From Ulota crispa (Eukaryota > Streptophyta > Bryopsida > Orthotrichales > Orthotrichaceae): DNA of 64,000 nucleotides. The position numbers were made by a program, and so were the translations under genes. Below, one piece after another: positions 43,301 through 55,395 of the stretch. The stretch's first letter is position 1, and every line of letters begins with the position of its first letter. The stretch spans positions 9,116,501-9,180,500 of the forward strand of contig OY987244.1 of NCBI GenBank assembly GCA_963920765.1, in the 5' to 3' direction. Under the pieces are notes generated by a model. That model worked only from the letters and a program-made list of their open reading frames with translations, was not told the DNA's origin and did no database searches.

Positions 43301-45234
43301 ACGGGTTTCCGCACCCTCCGCCCGTGGCGACGGCGAAGGCGAAGGCGAAGGAGGATGGCACTCCGAGTCGGTCGGGATCCGGGTCGGAGGGCAGGGAGGC
43401 CGGATCTCGCGGTTCGAGCGCGTGGGAGGAGAGGCAGGGTTCGAGGAGGGGCTTCGGCGGCGTTCCGTTCAACGTGGACCTGAACGAAGCTCCGGAAGTG
43501 GCGTCGCCGTCTTATCCGTCGGGAGCGGCGTTCGAGGAGGGGACGGAGACGGGGTCGAACGGGTTCGCGGCGAAGGCGGACGGCGAGCCGAAGTTCGACG
43601 AGCCGTCGGTGGGCGCGGGCGACGAGCGGCGGCGGAAGCACGACACGGACAAAGTGCCGGTGGACATCTTCGGGGAGAGGTGGGTGACGGTGGACGACGT
43701 GAAGCTGGTGACGGCGCCGTCGGCGGCACGGGCGCCTTCGCGGGCCCCTCCGAGGCCCGGGTTCGAGAGGAGGAGGAGCTCCAGGGGCTCGGCGAACCAC
43801 AGGGACAGCGCGGGCGAGAGGAGCAGGGGGAGGTCGGACGAGCTGCCGGCGTACAGGGGCAGCAGCAGGTCGAACGGGGAGGAGGCGTCGAAGGAGGCGG
43901 AGCTGGCGCGGGAGCGGGCGGCTGCCCGAGACCGGGAGGTGGCGCTGGTGCAGAAGGAACGGGAGGCTGCGGACCGGGAGAGGGCGGCGAGGCAGAGGGA
44001 AAGGGCGGAGAGGCAGAGGGAGAGGGAGAGGGAGCGGGAGCGGGTGAGGGAGCAGGAGGCGGCGGCGAGGAGTGGCGAGGCTGCGAGGGAGAGGGCGGAC
44101 GGCAGAAACGAGGCGTCGAGCGGTCGAGACGACGAGGCCGCGGAGAGGGCGAAGAGAGCCGGGGACAGAGCCGCCAGGGAGGCACAGCAGCGGGTGGAGA
44201 AGGCCGCCGCGGACAGGGCGATCGCGGAAGCCCGAGAGCGCGCGGAGAAGGCGGCATCGGCGAGAGCGGCGGCGGCGCGGGAGAGCGCCCGGGAGAAGGA
44301 GCAGCGGGAGAAGGAGCAGAGGGAGCGAGAGGAGCGGGAGAGGAGAGAGCGCGAGGAGAAAGCGAGAAGAGCGAGGGCGAAGGAGGAGAGGGAGCGGGAG
44401 CGGGAGCGGCGGGAGAAGGAGGAGAGGGAGCGGGAGCGGGAGCGGCGGGAGAAGGAGGAGAGGGAGAAGGAGCGGGAGCGAGACAGAGAGCGCGACCGGA
44501 GGCGGGAGAGAGAGAGGGGCGCGGCCGAGCAACCCCGAGGCGCGAGCGCGAGCAGTCGGGCGACGAGCGAGCCGAGGCAGCGACCGTCCACGAGCCAAGC
44601 CGCCGCCGCCGCCGCCGCCCCCGCCGGAGTCGACGTTCGGCGGCCGTCGGCTGGAAATCCCGTGTACTCGTCGACGGGAAGCTCGCCGGCGTTCAGCCCG
44701 GCGCCCAGGAGACCGCAGGCGCCGGTGAAGGCCGTGGACGACTGGACGACTCTGCTGACGCAGACGGCGCCGACGGGCGACGAGTTCCAGGACATGCCGG
44801 GGGAGACCGCGGAGAGGAGGAAGCTGCGGCTGGAGAGGCACCAGAAGACGATAGAGCGGGCGCAGCTGGCGCTAAAGGAGAAGAACGACCGCGACAAGGC
44901 GTTGCTGATGGAGCAGGCGGAGAGGAGCAGGTCCGCGGGGAACCTGGATGCGGAGGTACGGCGGTGGGCGACCGGCAAGGAGGGGAATCTGCGGGCTCTG
45001 CTGTCGTCGCTGCACCTGGTGCTGTGGCCGGAGTCGAACTGGAAGCCGCTGTCTCTGACGGACCTGATCACGGGCATTTCCGTGAAGAAGGCTTATCAGA
45101 GGGCGATCCTGTGCGTGCACCCGGACAAGGTGCAGCAGAAGGGGGCGACGGTGCAGCAGAAGTACACCGCAGAGAAGGTGTTCGACCTGCTGAAGGAGGC
45201 GTTCGCGAAGTTCAACTCCACGGAGCTGTATTGA
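40361..45234 (+). CDS. Auxilin-like J-domain protein, copy A, two exons, intact
   Basis: Exon 1 (40,361-40,569) and exon 2 (42,255-45,234) join at GT-AG borders to give 1,062 residues. The N-terminal half is low-complexity and carries three DLLGGF segments and several DPF tripeptides ([30 protein letters not shown]), the kinds of motif that bind clathrin and adaptor complexes. Residues ~612-825 are almost entirely Arg/Glu/Lys/Ala, probably a long charged helix. The last ~90 residues form the J-domain typical of plant auxilins ([20 protein letters not shown]), with HPD at 1025-1027 and the family end [17 protein letters not shown]. Such proteins recruit and activate Hsc70 to strip clathrin from vesicles in the cytosol. 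Exon 2 is very GC-rich compared with its surroundings, and that lack of stops produces long false frames on both strands. Convergent partner: the copy at 58,532-63,420. Confidence 0.93.
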
Positions 45235-46449
45235 GCCAAGGGGGGCGACGGAGGACGACGCCCGGCGAGAGGAGGCGGACGGGGTGGGCTTCGGGTCGGG
45301 GTCGCTTCCGCTGGTGTGTACAGGAGTCGAGAGGCGGCAGTCGTGGGCGTCCGTCCGTGGCGGTGCAGATTCGAGAGCCAGCGGTCGTGCATGAGGTGCG
45401 GCCGTCCCCCTGGGAGCAGGAGGACGGCGAAGGAGAGCGCAAGGCGAGAACGACGCGTTGCGCACGGCGGCGACGGGAGGCGGGTGCGCATGGTTTTCGA
45501 GACGTACCGACACATAGTGTAGGCTTTCTTACAATCCACGTGGTGGATGGTGATTCTTGAGCGCCTTTAGGGCTGCGGCAAGCAACGTGCAGCCGGAGTG
45601 GACGCCGTGAGGGCATCCTTCTGTTCATAAACGTAGGTAGCGGCAGCGAGGCTTTGCAAGCCGCCATTGGCTGCAGAGGGTGGTAGGAAGTAGCCGTTGG
45701 AGATCGGCGCCGGGGGCTCCGTTCTATTCTTGAGGGGAGGAGGGGGTTGGGTAGCAGCCATTTTGGTCTCTCGCTTGAATGGGCGTGTTCGGAGACAGTA
45801 GGATAGGAGCGCCGAACGCAAGTTGGGGCACATTTGGCGAAGTGTATGTTAAAACGATTTATTGTAATTTGTGGATGCCGATGCCGGCGGTCTTTTCAAC
45901 GAATTGCATGGGCGAAGACGATGTGAGGGTGCGTGGTCGGTTCCGGTTGCGGGAAGGTCGCGGTGTATGATGGGGTCATGTAAGGTGGTGAGGAGGCACT
46001 GACGGTGGCCTAGGGCTGGTTCTTGGACGCTTTGGAGTGCAGCAGCAGCTGTTTTGTTCTGCATGTGGTGTCAACGGACGGCCAGTTTGGAGGATCGGTG
46101 GACGTTCACGTGGAGCATTTGTTTGGTGGCAACAATATTGGGTATTGCAAAAGCGGTGCTTTGGATGCAAATAGACTTCATGGAATGGAATGGATAACTC
46201 CGATGCAAATGCACCTTGGCACGAGTGATTTGAGTGATGTTCCATTGAGTCCATAGATTGGGGTGATTCGTGCGAGTGTAACGTTGTTGGACCGCTTGGA
46301 TCGGATGCAAGGGTTTGGCAACAGGAGTCCATCCAATGATGTGAGTGCGATGTTGCTACGAAGGTGTTCGTTCATCGTCTACATTGCGACTCTGAGCATC
46401 TTGTCCAAGTTGCTCGTCGGTTTTTTTGTGGTGGCGAAGGAGGATGTCT
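42158..46449 (+). repeat. Arm 1 of a long inverted duplication (4.29 kb)
   Basis: The arm begins at GATCTCGCAGTAC, 97 bp before exon 2 inside the auxilin intron, covers all of exon 2 (42,255-45,234), and continues 1.2 kb past the stop to GGAGGATGTCT. Arm 2 at 57,317-61,771 is its inverse. Lengths differ by 163 bp, fully explained by a 200-N gap standing for 35 bp plus two single-base differences. Wherever I compared them the arms looked identical. The 1.2 kb after the stop (45,235-46,449) contains the 3' UTR and no recognised gene. Confidence 0.93.
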
Positions 46450-46771
46450 GCGTTTGTTTGTTGCGTTTATTTGTTGTGTTTATTTAATAACCTTTATTTA
46501 GTGTTCATGTCCCACTGAGGTTCGCCCTTTATTTGAATCCGAAATGGCGAAGGCACCAAATTATGGTGGTGAGTAAATTTTGGAATCTTCCTGAAGGAGG
46601 AGCTGCGATTTGAAGTAAGTTTAGTGTTCAATTTGAGTTTCCTCCATATTGCATTCCTGTTGTTTTGGTGGTTAGTGGAAGCTAAATTGGAAGTACGCCT
46701 CTTGCCCACTAAAAATTTGGATGAATGTTGTCACAAGAGAACCTATGACGAGGTTTCATATTTAATTAAAT

Positions 46772-46833
46772 GGGGAACAAGTAAAAAAAGGTGAAAAACT
46801 CCGGGGAACAAGTAAAAAAAGGTGAAAAACTCC
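46772..46833 (+). repeat. Two identical tandem copies of a 31-bp unit
   Basis: GGGGAACAAGTAAAAAAAGG starts at 46,772 and again at 46,803, and the two 31-bp units are identical by eye, which indicates a recent duplication. Confidence 0.9.
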
Positions 46834-46910
46834 TTTGGGCTCTCCTGTGGGTAGTGATGGCCCTTCTATTGAAATTTCAAGTGAAATTCAAATATGTTTT
46901 TGGACTAATT

Positions 46911-46990
46911 TCACTTGGAATGTTTATGTTATACAAATCAAAATTCATTCACTTGGAATGTTTATGTTATACAAATCAAAATTCATTCAC
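46911..46990 (+). repeat. Two identical tandem copies of a 38-bp unit
   Basis: TCACTTGGAATGTTTATG starts at 46,911 and 46,949, and the copies are identical by eye, with the first few bases of a third copy at 46,987. Confidence 0.9.
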
Positions 46991-48007
46991 CTTTGAATTC
47001 TTTTTCATTCATAGGGGTTTCCGGTCACTATTTGGAACTAAAACATTTCTTTGTATTAGGTGGTAGCTACTTGATAGTTGCATTGCATGCTCATTTGAGA
47101 AATTAGGGTCATGGATTTGGAAGGGGCTCTTCAATTTTGAAGTGACAACAAGAAACACTATATCATCATAAGTGGTTATTGCCTAATTTTATACACAAAA
47201 ATTCCCATTTTTTCATTAGAAGTTCTTGTAGCTCCTAAAAAACTTAATCTTTATGCTCATCCTCATTCAATCACAAGTATTTTAAAAATTGTTTGGATTT
47301 TTGGCATTCTTTTATTGTAGCACCATCTAGAACCCTTGAAGTTCAAAATCCTACAATGACTATTATATTTTAATGTTTATTAGTGATCTTATAACAATTA
47401 TTCAAAAATTTCAAAATTGCCTTATAGAAACAAGAAAAATACCCTTGACATTTAGGAGTTAAGAAAGAGTGATTTAATTATGTGTTTTGTGTTTTTGCTC
47501 AACATGCGCCCAAGAATGCAAGCAAACCACAAAAAAAAGGATATTATCATCCCATGTGCCTGTTTATCTTTCATAGTATACAATTAGTAGTAATTTTCAT
47601 CCAAATTTTGCCAAAAATAGTGTATGTTTGAGATAAATTTAACAACTGTTTCTAGTTGAGTTTTTTTTAGTGTTGAAGGGGCCATGCCAATTAATATATT
47701 GTAGTTAAAAAGTTGGAAACGAGTGCCTTCCATTTTGTGCTCTTAAAGTCTTAGTTTACCTTCTATGTTTGTACCAATATTAACTTGTTGCCCATGTTGG
47801 AGTTGCCTAAGTTTAACATGGTTACATCCACATACTTTGCTAGAGAATTTCAAGTTCATTTTTTTGGCTACATAAATGATGTAGCAAAGGCTTTTTTTTC
47901 CATATTTTGAGGATTGGCTCACTTAACAAGGCATTATGAATATTTCATCTATTTAGATTTTGTTTATTCTAAAGACTTTTGATCCCAAAAAAAATTCATT
48001 TTCTTAA

Positions 48008-51000
48008 CCCTTAAATGTCAAACCGTGCCACAATGACCAATACAGAGGGTATTTAGTGTATTTGAGGACCCTCTGGTATGCGGATTCAATTGGAAATTTC
48101 AGGGGTGTGTACCACCATCTTCCTCATCAATTTGCAATTGTTGTGAAGGAATTTTGATGTGTTTTGCAATTTCTAGAAGCAATTATACAGTGCTCCTGCT
48201 ACGGCATATGTTGTTCTTTGCTTCCTATGGAACCCGGAGGACTCTCGGGTGCGTTTTGGTTCACGAGTTCATCCACTTTGCAAGTTGGCAGCCCTTTTTG
48301 GGTTTTGGCAGGATGGAGCCGTTCTCTACGGATGTTGAATGGCGCGGAGTGGGGAGTCTTTCTGCTACCTTTGCAATTTCAAGAGAGTGGTGAGGATGGA
48401 TTGTTCATGCTCTTCAATGTTGGGACGTAGCGAGAATTAGGTTTTCGGCGATTTTAGAGGAGGCGCTTGTAATGATTGTAGGTAGTGGTTTCTATTTTGG
48501 GCAGGGACTAATGTGGGAGGTGAATTTCGTGTGTGTGAGGGTGGAGGTCTTGGTCTCTCCTGTGATGAGCTCCACATGCTTGCCGTTGCAAGCGGTGGAG
48601 TTTGTTGAGGAAATTGCAACCCTGTCTGAGTGGGCGCGAGACCATGGAGCAACAAAATTGCAGCTGAGATTCATTATTCAATTGACATGCCCCTTTTGGA
48701 TGTGTGAGCAACGACCTCCCCCTCATACCTTTTGATCTGCCGGCACAACCGACCCCCAGTGGCACAAGTTTTTATTTAGACGCCACATTCAACACATTCT
48801 CCGTTGGAGAATGGCTAGACAAAGGAGATCCTCAAGGATTTAGTTCGGATGTGAATTGATTGACTTGTTTCCGTCTTATCCAGATTTGGTAGCCTCCAAC
48901 AATGGTTTGAAGGAGGCAAGGGGCCTACGAGGCAACAAGCGCTCAACAAGCACTTCAATCTCCGCGTTCTTAGGCCCTCGGCAAGGCAGCACAATCTCTG
49001 AGTTCTCACGTACAACAATGACAAAGATTACTTGCCAATTCAGAGGAAGTAGTGCAACACAAAATGGCCCAATTTCCACATCTGCAAACCGGTATTATTC
49101 CACCTGCAACCAACCATCTCGAGAGTCTAGATCAAGCATCAAACGGGTCAGCAACAACAACATTGCAAGAACAACGTATAGACAAGAGTGGAGTGGCAGT
49201 GTTGGGTCACCCGCTTTGGCTAGGAGGCCAGGAAGGATGCTTCCCACATCCTTTGGAAAGGGCAAGTGATCCATTCAGTGATCTCGCGGCAAATGAAGGG
49301 AGCATGTTATTGGACGCAATTCGGGAAGGTGGAGACGACGGGATGGTGGGACAAGGCCGGGCGGGGGAGAAGGGATATACAACAATCCGAGTCTTCAACC
49401 CCTACAACAGCCAAAAACCGTGCTACTGCGATTGGAACAACGGGTCCGTCTCGTGGAGCGGATCAACGTGGGCGGGTCAGGCGCGGCCATGGACGCAACA
49501 TTAGTGGGGGCAAAAAAGCTTCTCAATCTGCTCTCGAGAGGGGGGCATTTCATCAATGACCCCAAGCTCTAGAAGGTTGGATTCCTCCCAAGATTGCAGT
49601 GCTTGAAAGGAGTCCAATTTCTTTGCGTTCACAATTGACAACACAAGCAAGGGCTAGGTAATTCTCTGAACTTACTTTTTCCTTGAGGTGTACATGCATG
49701 GGCTGCTGCAATAGCTACATTTTGTACAGCTAGCTCAATAGTGGAGAACTGCTCAAGTTTAGCAGTGCTTGCTTTTGTCTCCGATTGCAACATTCAAGTT
49801 CATGATAATCTTCTATAAGTGTTACTCCTTTGCATAATTGGGGAAGAATAAGAGATCCTAAACACATGCATGTTGTAGAGTTCTCACTATCAAATGATAA
49901 GTTTAGGGTGCATCTAGTGTTATGGTATCCATAGTCTCATACGTTTCTTTGAGGTAAATTACACTCATGCTTCTCACTCCCCATGTGTGTTTGCCTCTGT
50001 CAATTGAGAGTTAGTGACGATGTGCAAAAAGAATGTGTTGTCCATGTGTTTGTAGGAGGTCCCCTTCAACTTTGTGCATGGTGATTGGCTTGAAAGCGAG
50101 CAATGACTTTGATTAGGCGCTCAAAATTCCTAACAACGGAGATGTCGAAATGAATAGAACTGCGGGTTACAAGAGACGCTCCCAGGCTGGGTATGCCGCT
50201 TCAAGTTGTCTGGTCTTCAATTTCTAGTACTAGGTTACTACTTAGTTCGATATGACAATAATTGACTTAGACATCTGCTAGAGGAGATTGGCTCTATTTC
50301 CTCGATCAATTTTGGCAGTCATGTTGAGTGCCAATGACCTCCTGAAACTGCTCCATTTTCATTCAATTCAAATTTTTAGTCATGGACTTTGTGAACAGAC
50401 ATTCTACTTGCCACCACTGTGTACTGAATTCCTTAGCTTGGTCAATGTTCATGGCACTAATCTCTTATTCCATGCTGCAGGGACGCAAATTCTACATCCA
50501 ACAGAGTTCTGCCAAAGTTGATACTGGAGAACAGGGTTGTCACTTTTGAGGGGGGCCACACTACTACCGGGGGGAAACTAATCACGCATTGCTATAGCAA
50601 TATACCAACTTCTGATTGCTATCCATGCATTCCACACTCCGTGCCGACAGGCAAAGACGGAGGTACTTTTGACACCCTGGGCACTCAACGGGCACTAAAT
50701 GTTGAAGGCTTTGTGACTGAACCAATTTTTGCCACAAATTTTGCACCTCTAGATGATACAACACTTCTTCTTGTTGCCAAATCTCTGTCTGATCCAAGTG
50801 ACATGGACTGGCAAGGGGAGTTTCAAGACTTCAACAACGATAGCAACATCAACATACCACCATCTCCCACATGTTTATTTGAGGAGCTTCCACTGTCGGA
50901 GCTTGGGATGTACAATTGCGCCAAAGACACCTCTGGGTGGACATTTGAGCAAATATGGGCAGACGACCAATGACAAGAGTCAGTCCTTGCACTCCATGGC

Positions 51001-54000
51001 ACGTGTGACTTCCATGGACCCCAGCCTAGTGCAATGGGCGTGCTTTGCCCTTTGCCAGCAGACCCAATCTACTATTTCATGAAGTTCTGGACTCCTCAGA
51101 TGTTGCAACTAATTGTCAAAGAAACAAATAGGTCAGCTTCATTGCTTTCAATTTCAATCTTTATTTTTTAGCAAGTAACCTCCATATTTGTGATATATGA
51201 AGTATCCTAAACCACGGAAGTGTTGTATGTTGTTCAGGTACGCTAGTTACCCTGACCACAAGAAGCCTTATCTCACGAACGGGCGTAAAAGTTGGGTGGC
51301 ACTGACAAACAAGGAATTCCTCTGCTAGTTTGGTGTACTCATTCTGATGGGTTTGAAAGTGCTGGCGCATTGGAGGCTATGCTGGTCTATAAACCCTTTC
51401 TATAGATGTCTAATCATAACCTCTGTCATTAGTCGTAAACAATTTGAAGCGATTGTACAATGCATGCATTTGGTGAACAATGCCAAACTAGTCAATGACC
51501 GAGAGGACTAGAGTTACAACAAGATAGGGAAGGTGCAAGCACTGATTGAGGGTTTTTCTTGAATCAGCTAGTCCCTATACAACAAGGAGGCAAAATGCTC
51601 TATGGATGAGATTATGGTACCCTACAAGGGACGGTAATGCGGAATTAGGCAATACATGAAAACAAAGCCTGTCCGTTTTGGAATCAAGATTTGGGCATTG
51701 GTGTCTAGCCAATCCAGATACACTTCCAAATCCAATTTATAATAATATCAATTACGTTTTTCTTGAATGTCTTCTAAATTATTTCACTGACTATGTTGCA
51801 AAATCTTTGTGACATCTTTCTCTTCACCTCTCATTGTCTTGCAATGGACAATATCCCCTAAGCATACAGATGTGGGTATGAGAGTCATTGTCTTCTGGGG
51901 CATTCAAACCTTCAAGTGTAGATCTAGTAATGAAGCATTGCATTGAAAAGTATTAGAGTGGAACTATGTATCTCTGTTTCAAAGAATAATGGCTTATCTT
52001 TTACTAATACTAGCTTGGTGCTTGTGCATGTAGGTACGTTTCTAATGTAATGGTGTACTTGGGTGCTAGATCTGAAGTAGAGGTTGGGGTCTTGGTAGGA
52101 GAAGACGCTGTTCTTCAAGCAATATGTGGGCTTGAGCATTGTGGGCACACTATCGTTACAAATTACTTTTTCACAAGTGTGAAGCTTTTCATGAGACTCT
52201 TGGAGAGAGGCTTCTACGCTACTGGAACGGCTAGGAAGGGGTCTAAGGGTTTTCCACCCTCCCTTGCAGGTTTCCCAAATAGTAACCTGCCTCCAAGGAG
52301 GACCTTGATAACCAAGATGCATAGGTCCCAAGTTATTTTAGTCATTTGCTGGATAGATTCAAAGCCCGTTTGGCTTCTCAGCACCGCAACAAATCGTGTT
52401 TGAGAGGGCACTGTAGCGGGGCATTGGGTCAAGCATGACCGGGTTGACTTTTCCACAAGCCTGATCTTGCTGGAGTATCAAACCAACATGCGCGGAGTCG
52501 ACGTGGTTGATTAGCAACGTGGGAACTATACAGTTCAAACGCAATTCCACAAACGGTGGCACAAGATTCTAATGTTTGTTTTGGATTCGTCATGCCTCAA
52601 TGCTTGTGTGTTGTATCGAGAGGATGTTTTACGGGTGGGCTTATCGGTTCAACCGCGGTTGCAGTGGCACTAGGACTTGGTAATGGCGCTTATGCATCCA
52701 CGGGTGGAGGCAAGAACTATACAAGGCTCGCTTTGCAATCTTACTCGTCCAAGGTTCCACAAGATTGAGGGGCAGCCTACCCATTGTTGAGCATGCGTAG
52801 TTTGTAAAAAATGCACTCGACATTTTTGCGGTGGCTGCAGTTGCAAGTTCATGTGCAATGGTGCATGTTACGTGCTGGCACATACTCAGCTTGACTATGT
52901 TCTACGTGGTTGCCGTCGCTGTTGATCGTGAAGGAGGGTGACATGGTTGGATTGTTTGGACATGATGCATAATACCGTAGGAAGAACGATTCAACATGCA
53001 GTGTTTGTGTGAGGTGATTTTTGGGACAATGAAGTGGTCGGCTAGCGATATGTTATGGTAGTAAACTTTTGCAGGACAGATACTGAAGTGGGCTTTGTAG
53101 TAGATGCTTTGTTTGTATGGTAGGTACCGAAGCAGGCATTGGTAGTTCACAGCCTCGCATACTAGTTTTGAAGTTTGAAAAGTTTCAATGTTTGTACCTT
53201 GTTTACCTTGTGCTAGTAAAGTCAAAATATATATTTTCTTCAGATGTTGGGCCTTTCTTGATACAATACCATTGAGCTTGAATGTTTTTGTTGAAAATTT
53301 TGACAACCGTCAATGTTTGAGCAACCTAGCATGCATCCCTTTGCGTACATGAACCTTCTTTTGTTATGTATAAAACGCACCTCTGCCTATCACACGTCGT
53401 ATGCAGCTCCTCATAGGAAGCATGGAAGGGGTACTATCTTCTTGTGCCACAGATTTCAATAGGATGTGAATATCTAAAGTTGATTATGTTTTCTTCAAAA
53501 AGCTAAACCCCCCAATACATGATTTGTCGAGCACCGACTGCAACATGTCTAGCCATTGTTATGGCACTCATCGATTTGGAAAGACAAAAGAGAGCTTTGG
53601 AATTACCTTGGATCATCGTAGTTTGTGAACTGTGTGTGCTGCCCCTTTTTGTCATCAAGTGCTAGAGGTGTAGTGGCGCTTGTTCTAGTCTTTCCAATTG
53701 TTCTCACAATCCATGGCTCTCTCTTGGCCATTCAACCATGCACGTAGTCTGACGTAACCGCTCTACAAAAGTCCCTTTTTTTTACGTGAATTACAAAGAG
53801 TATTGTCTCATGTGATATCTGACTTTTGTATCATTGAAAGAAAGCCATGAGAACATGGATTATAGTGGGACATTCTTTCCCAACAGAACAGCGGACTCGC
53901 TATACTTTGGATAACGTTGTTCTCTGCTTGTATGAACCCTAGAGGACAATGAACCTCAAGACAACTCGTTTGATGATTCAATGTATTTCTGACCGTTGTT

Positions 54001-54681
54001 TCTTTATCCTCTTGCAGTGCTGGGTGCGAGTAAGTGCACACTCATAGAATGAGAAGGCAGATCCTGCTCTACGATCGTCGATGCTTACTCTTAGAACCAA
54101 GCACACCAGCAGAGAACCAACCTGTCAACATAATCTTGAATATCAAGGGGAATGAAGTTGTTTGATCCACCTTAGTACTAGGATACTGCAGTAGCTGCCA
54201 AGTTTGATCCATGCATTCATGGCAAGCTGAAACGGCTAAAGCCGTGGCAAAGCCTTGTCTCCCAGATTTGCAAACTCTATCATCCTTGCCTATGTCAAAC
54301 TAATGAAAAGATAGCGGTCTTCATGAACAAAACAGTGTTTTGTTCAAAGCATCCCGCCATCATGATTGCAAGGCGTGCTCACCCGCCATCTCAAAAGTGC
54401 ACCCGCTGACATAGGGTGTTGCCGTGGCGTGTACACTGCCAAAAACTGCTCAAATACCCGTCACCTGTTGTGACCGTAGACCCACAAGTGAATCCAGAGC
54501 TTTTGTAAATCACCGATTGATTGTTTTGAAAGAAATTGCATTCGGACCAAGTGCTCGCTAAAGAATCATCAAATCGGTTTGACCATGTAGCAAGACCGCC
54601 AAATCCACAATCGTGCCCCCCAAATGACCGTATCCGTGCTCTACGGTCCTGCTCATACGGAGCTCACGGGACGTTTAGGGG
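48008..54681 (+). mobile_element. Decayed piggyBac transposon, 6.67 kb
   Basis: The left end CCCTTAAATGTC and the inverse of the right end, CCCCTAAACGTC, agree at 10 of 12 bases. TTAA flanks both (48,004-48,007 and 54,682-54,685). A broken piggyBac transposase lies inside in the plus orientation. The stretch 48,008-50,500 has two open frames (48,856-49,269 and 49,052-49,504) without recognised domains, and 52,930-54,681 has no gene I can identify. The element is much longer than an animal piggyBac of 2-3 kb, so it may have picked up or received other DNA. It lies wholly within the spacer between the two auxilin arms. Confidence 0.8.
50518..52925 (+). pseudogene. Broken piggyBac transposase gene
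   Basis: 50,518-50,973 gives the N-terminal side (WTFEQIWADDQ). Then, in other frames, YYFMKFWTPQMLQLIVKETN (~51,070-51,130) and SYPDHKKPYLTNGRKSW (~51,245-51,295). SMDEIMVPYKGR near 51,600 carries the first catalytic Asp, followed by MKTKPVRFGIKIWALV. 52,050-52,403 contains GHTIVTNYFFTSVKLFMRLL and FYATGTARKGSKGFP, where the family's second catalytic Asp (VTDNYFTS) is Asn. Then come CWIDSKPVWLLSTATNR and NMRGVDVVD with the third Asp, directly followed by a stop. RWHKILMFVLD and a Cys-rich end (CVVCKKCTRHFCGGC) match the C-terminal zinc-binding domain. Multiple stops and frameshifts plus a lost catalytic residue make it inactive. Confidence 0.88.
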
Positions 54682-54685
54682 TTAA

Positions 54686-55395
54686 ACAACTTGTTAACCA
54701 ACTCATACTAAGTTAACATAGTTGCTCTTTAGTGTTGTGTTAATTGCTTAAGATAAAGAGGTTACAGATCAAGCTTAACAACAAGCTACAAAAGTGTGCA
54801 AAGTATAAAACTCACAAGGCTTTTGTTAGACAAGTTCATTGAATCTTAGCCATAGATTGGATGTACTAATAAAAAAGAAATCCATACTTGTTGGCATTTG
54901 GGAATCTTGAATAGAATGAGAACCTTTCAAAATACATGATATTAATCTCTATAATAAATTGACACATTTGCAACCTATTTTTAACTTAGTCCCCACTCAA
55001 ACATGACTACATAAGGCAAAATTAAATGATAAAAGACACTACTAAACTCACACAAAAAAATCCATCATATTCTACCCCCACCACAAAACTTCCAACACAA
55101 ACAACACTTTCACTAATCTAATTTATCAATGGAGGGGCTTTTGTATTACCAATGCAAAGGCTTCAAATTTTTTAAATAAATGACAAGAAAAAAAAATTCC
55201 CTCATCAAATATTAATAACTTCTTAGAGGCACAATTATTTCTTCATGCATGATGTCAATGTAAACAAAACCTTGCAGAGTGATGTTCACTACAAACCATA
55301 TCATCAAATTCAACACTTCAAGCAATTTATGAAATGATTATAAATACTAGAACTATAACAGCCAACACACCATCATGAACATAAAAACATACATA
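54686..55395. other. AT-rich DNA between the piggyBac and Tc1-type elements
   Basis: No gene, array or element end is recognised here beyond the TTAA at its left border and the TA at its right border. Confidence 0.5.

Larger units (their letters stand above)
46450..48003. other. AT-rich spacer between arm 1 and the piggyBac element
   Basis: No gene is recognised. Two small tandem duplications lie at 46,772-46,833 and 46,911-46,990. A lone piggyBac-like right end, GACATTTAGGAG followed by TTAA, sits at 47,447-47,462. Its left partner was not found. Confidence 0.5.

Noticed and set aside
42326-45560. Many long open frames on both strands over auxilin exon 2 (up to about 700 codons)
   Set aside because: They overlap the true frame and exist because GC-rich DNA has few stop codons. 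Their products are Arg/Gly/Pro low-complexity strings, and only the frame ending in the J-domain has a recognised fold. The same applies to 57,933-61,754.
45779-46332. Short open frames in the auxilin 3' flank, repeated at 57,434-57,987
   Set aside because: They occur twice only because the flank is part of the inverted duplication, and no domain is recognised.
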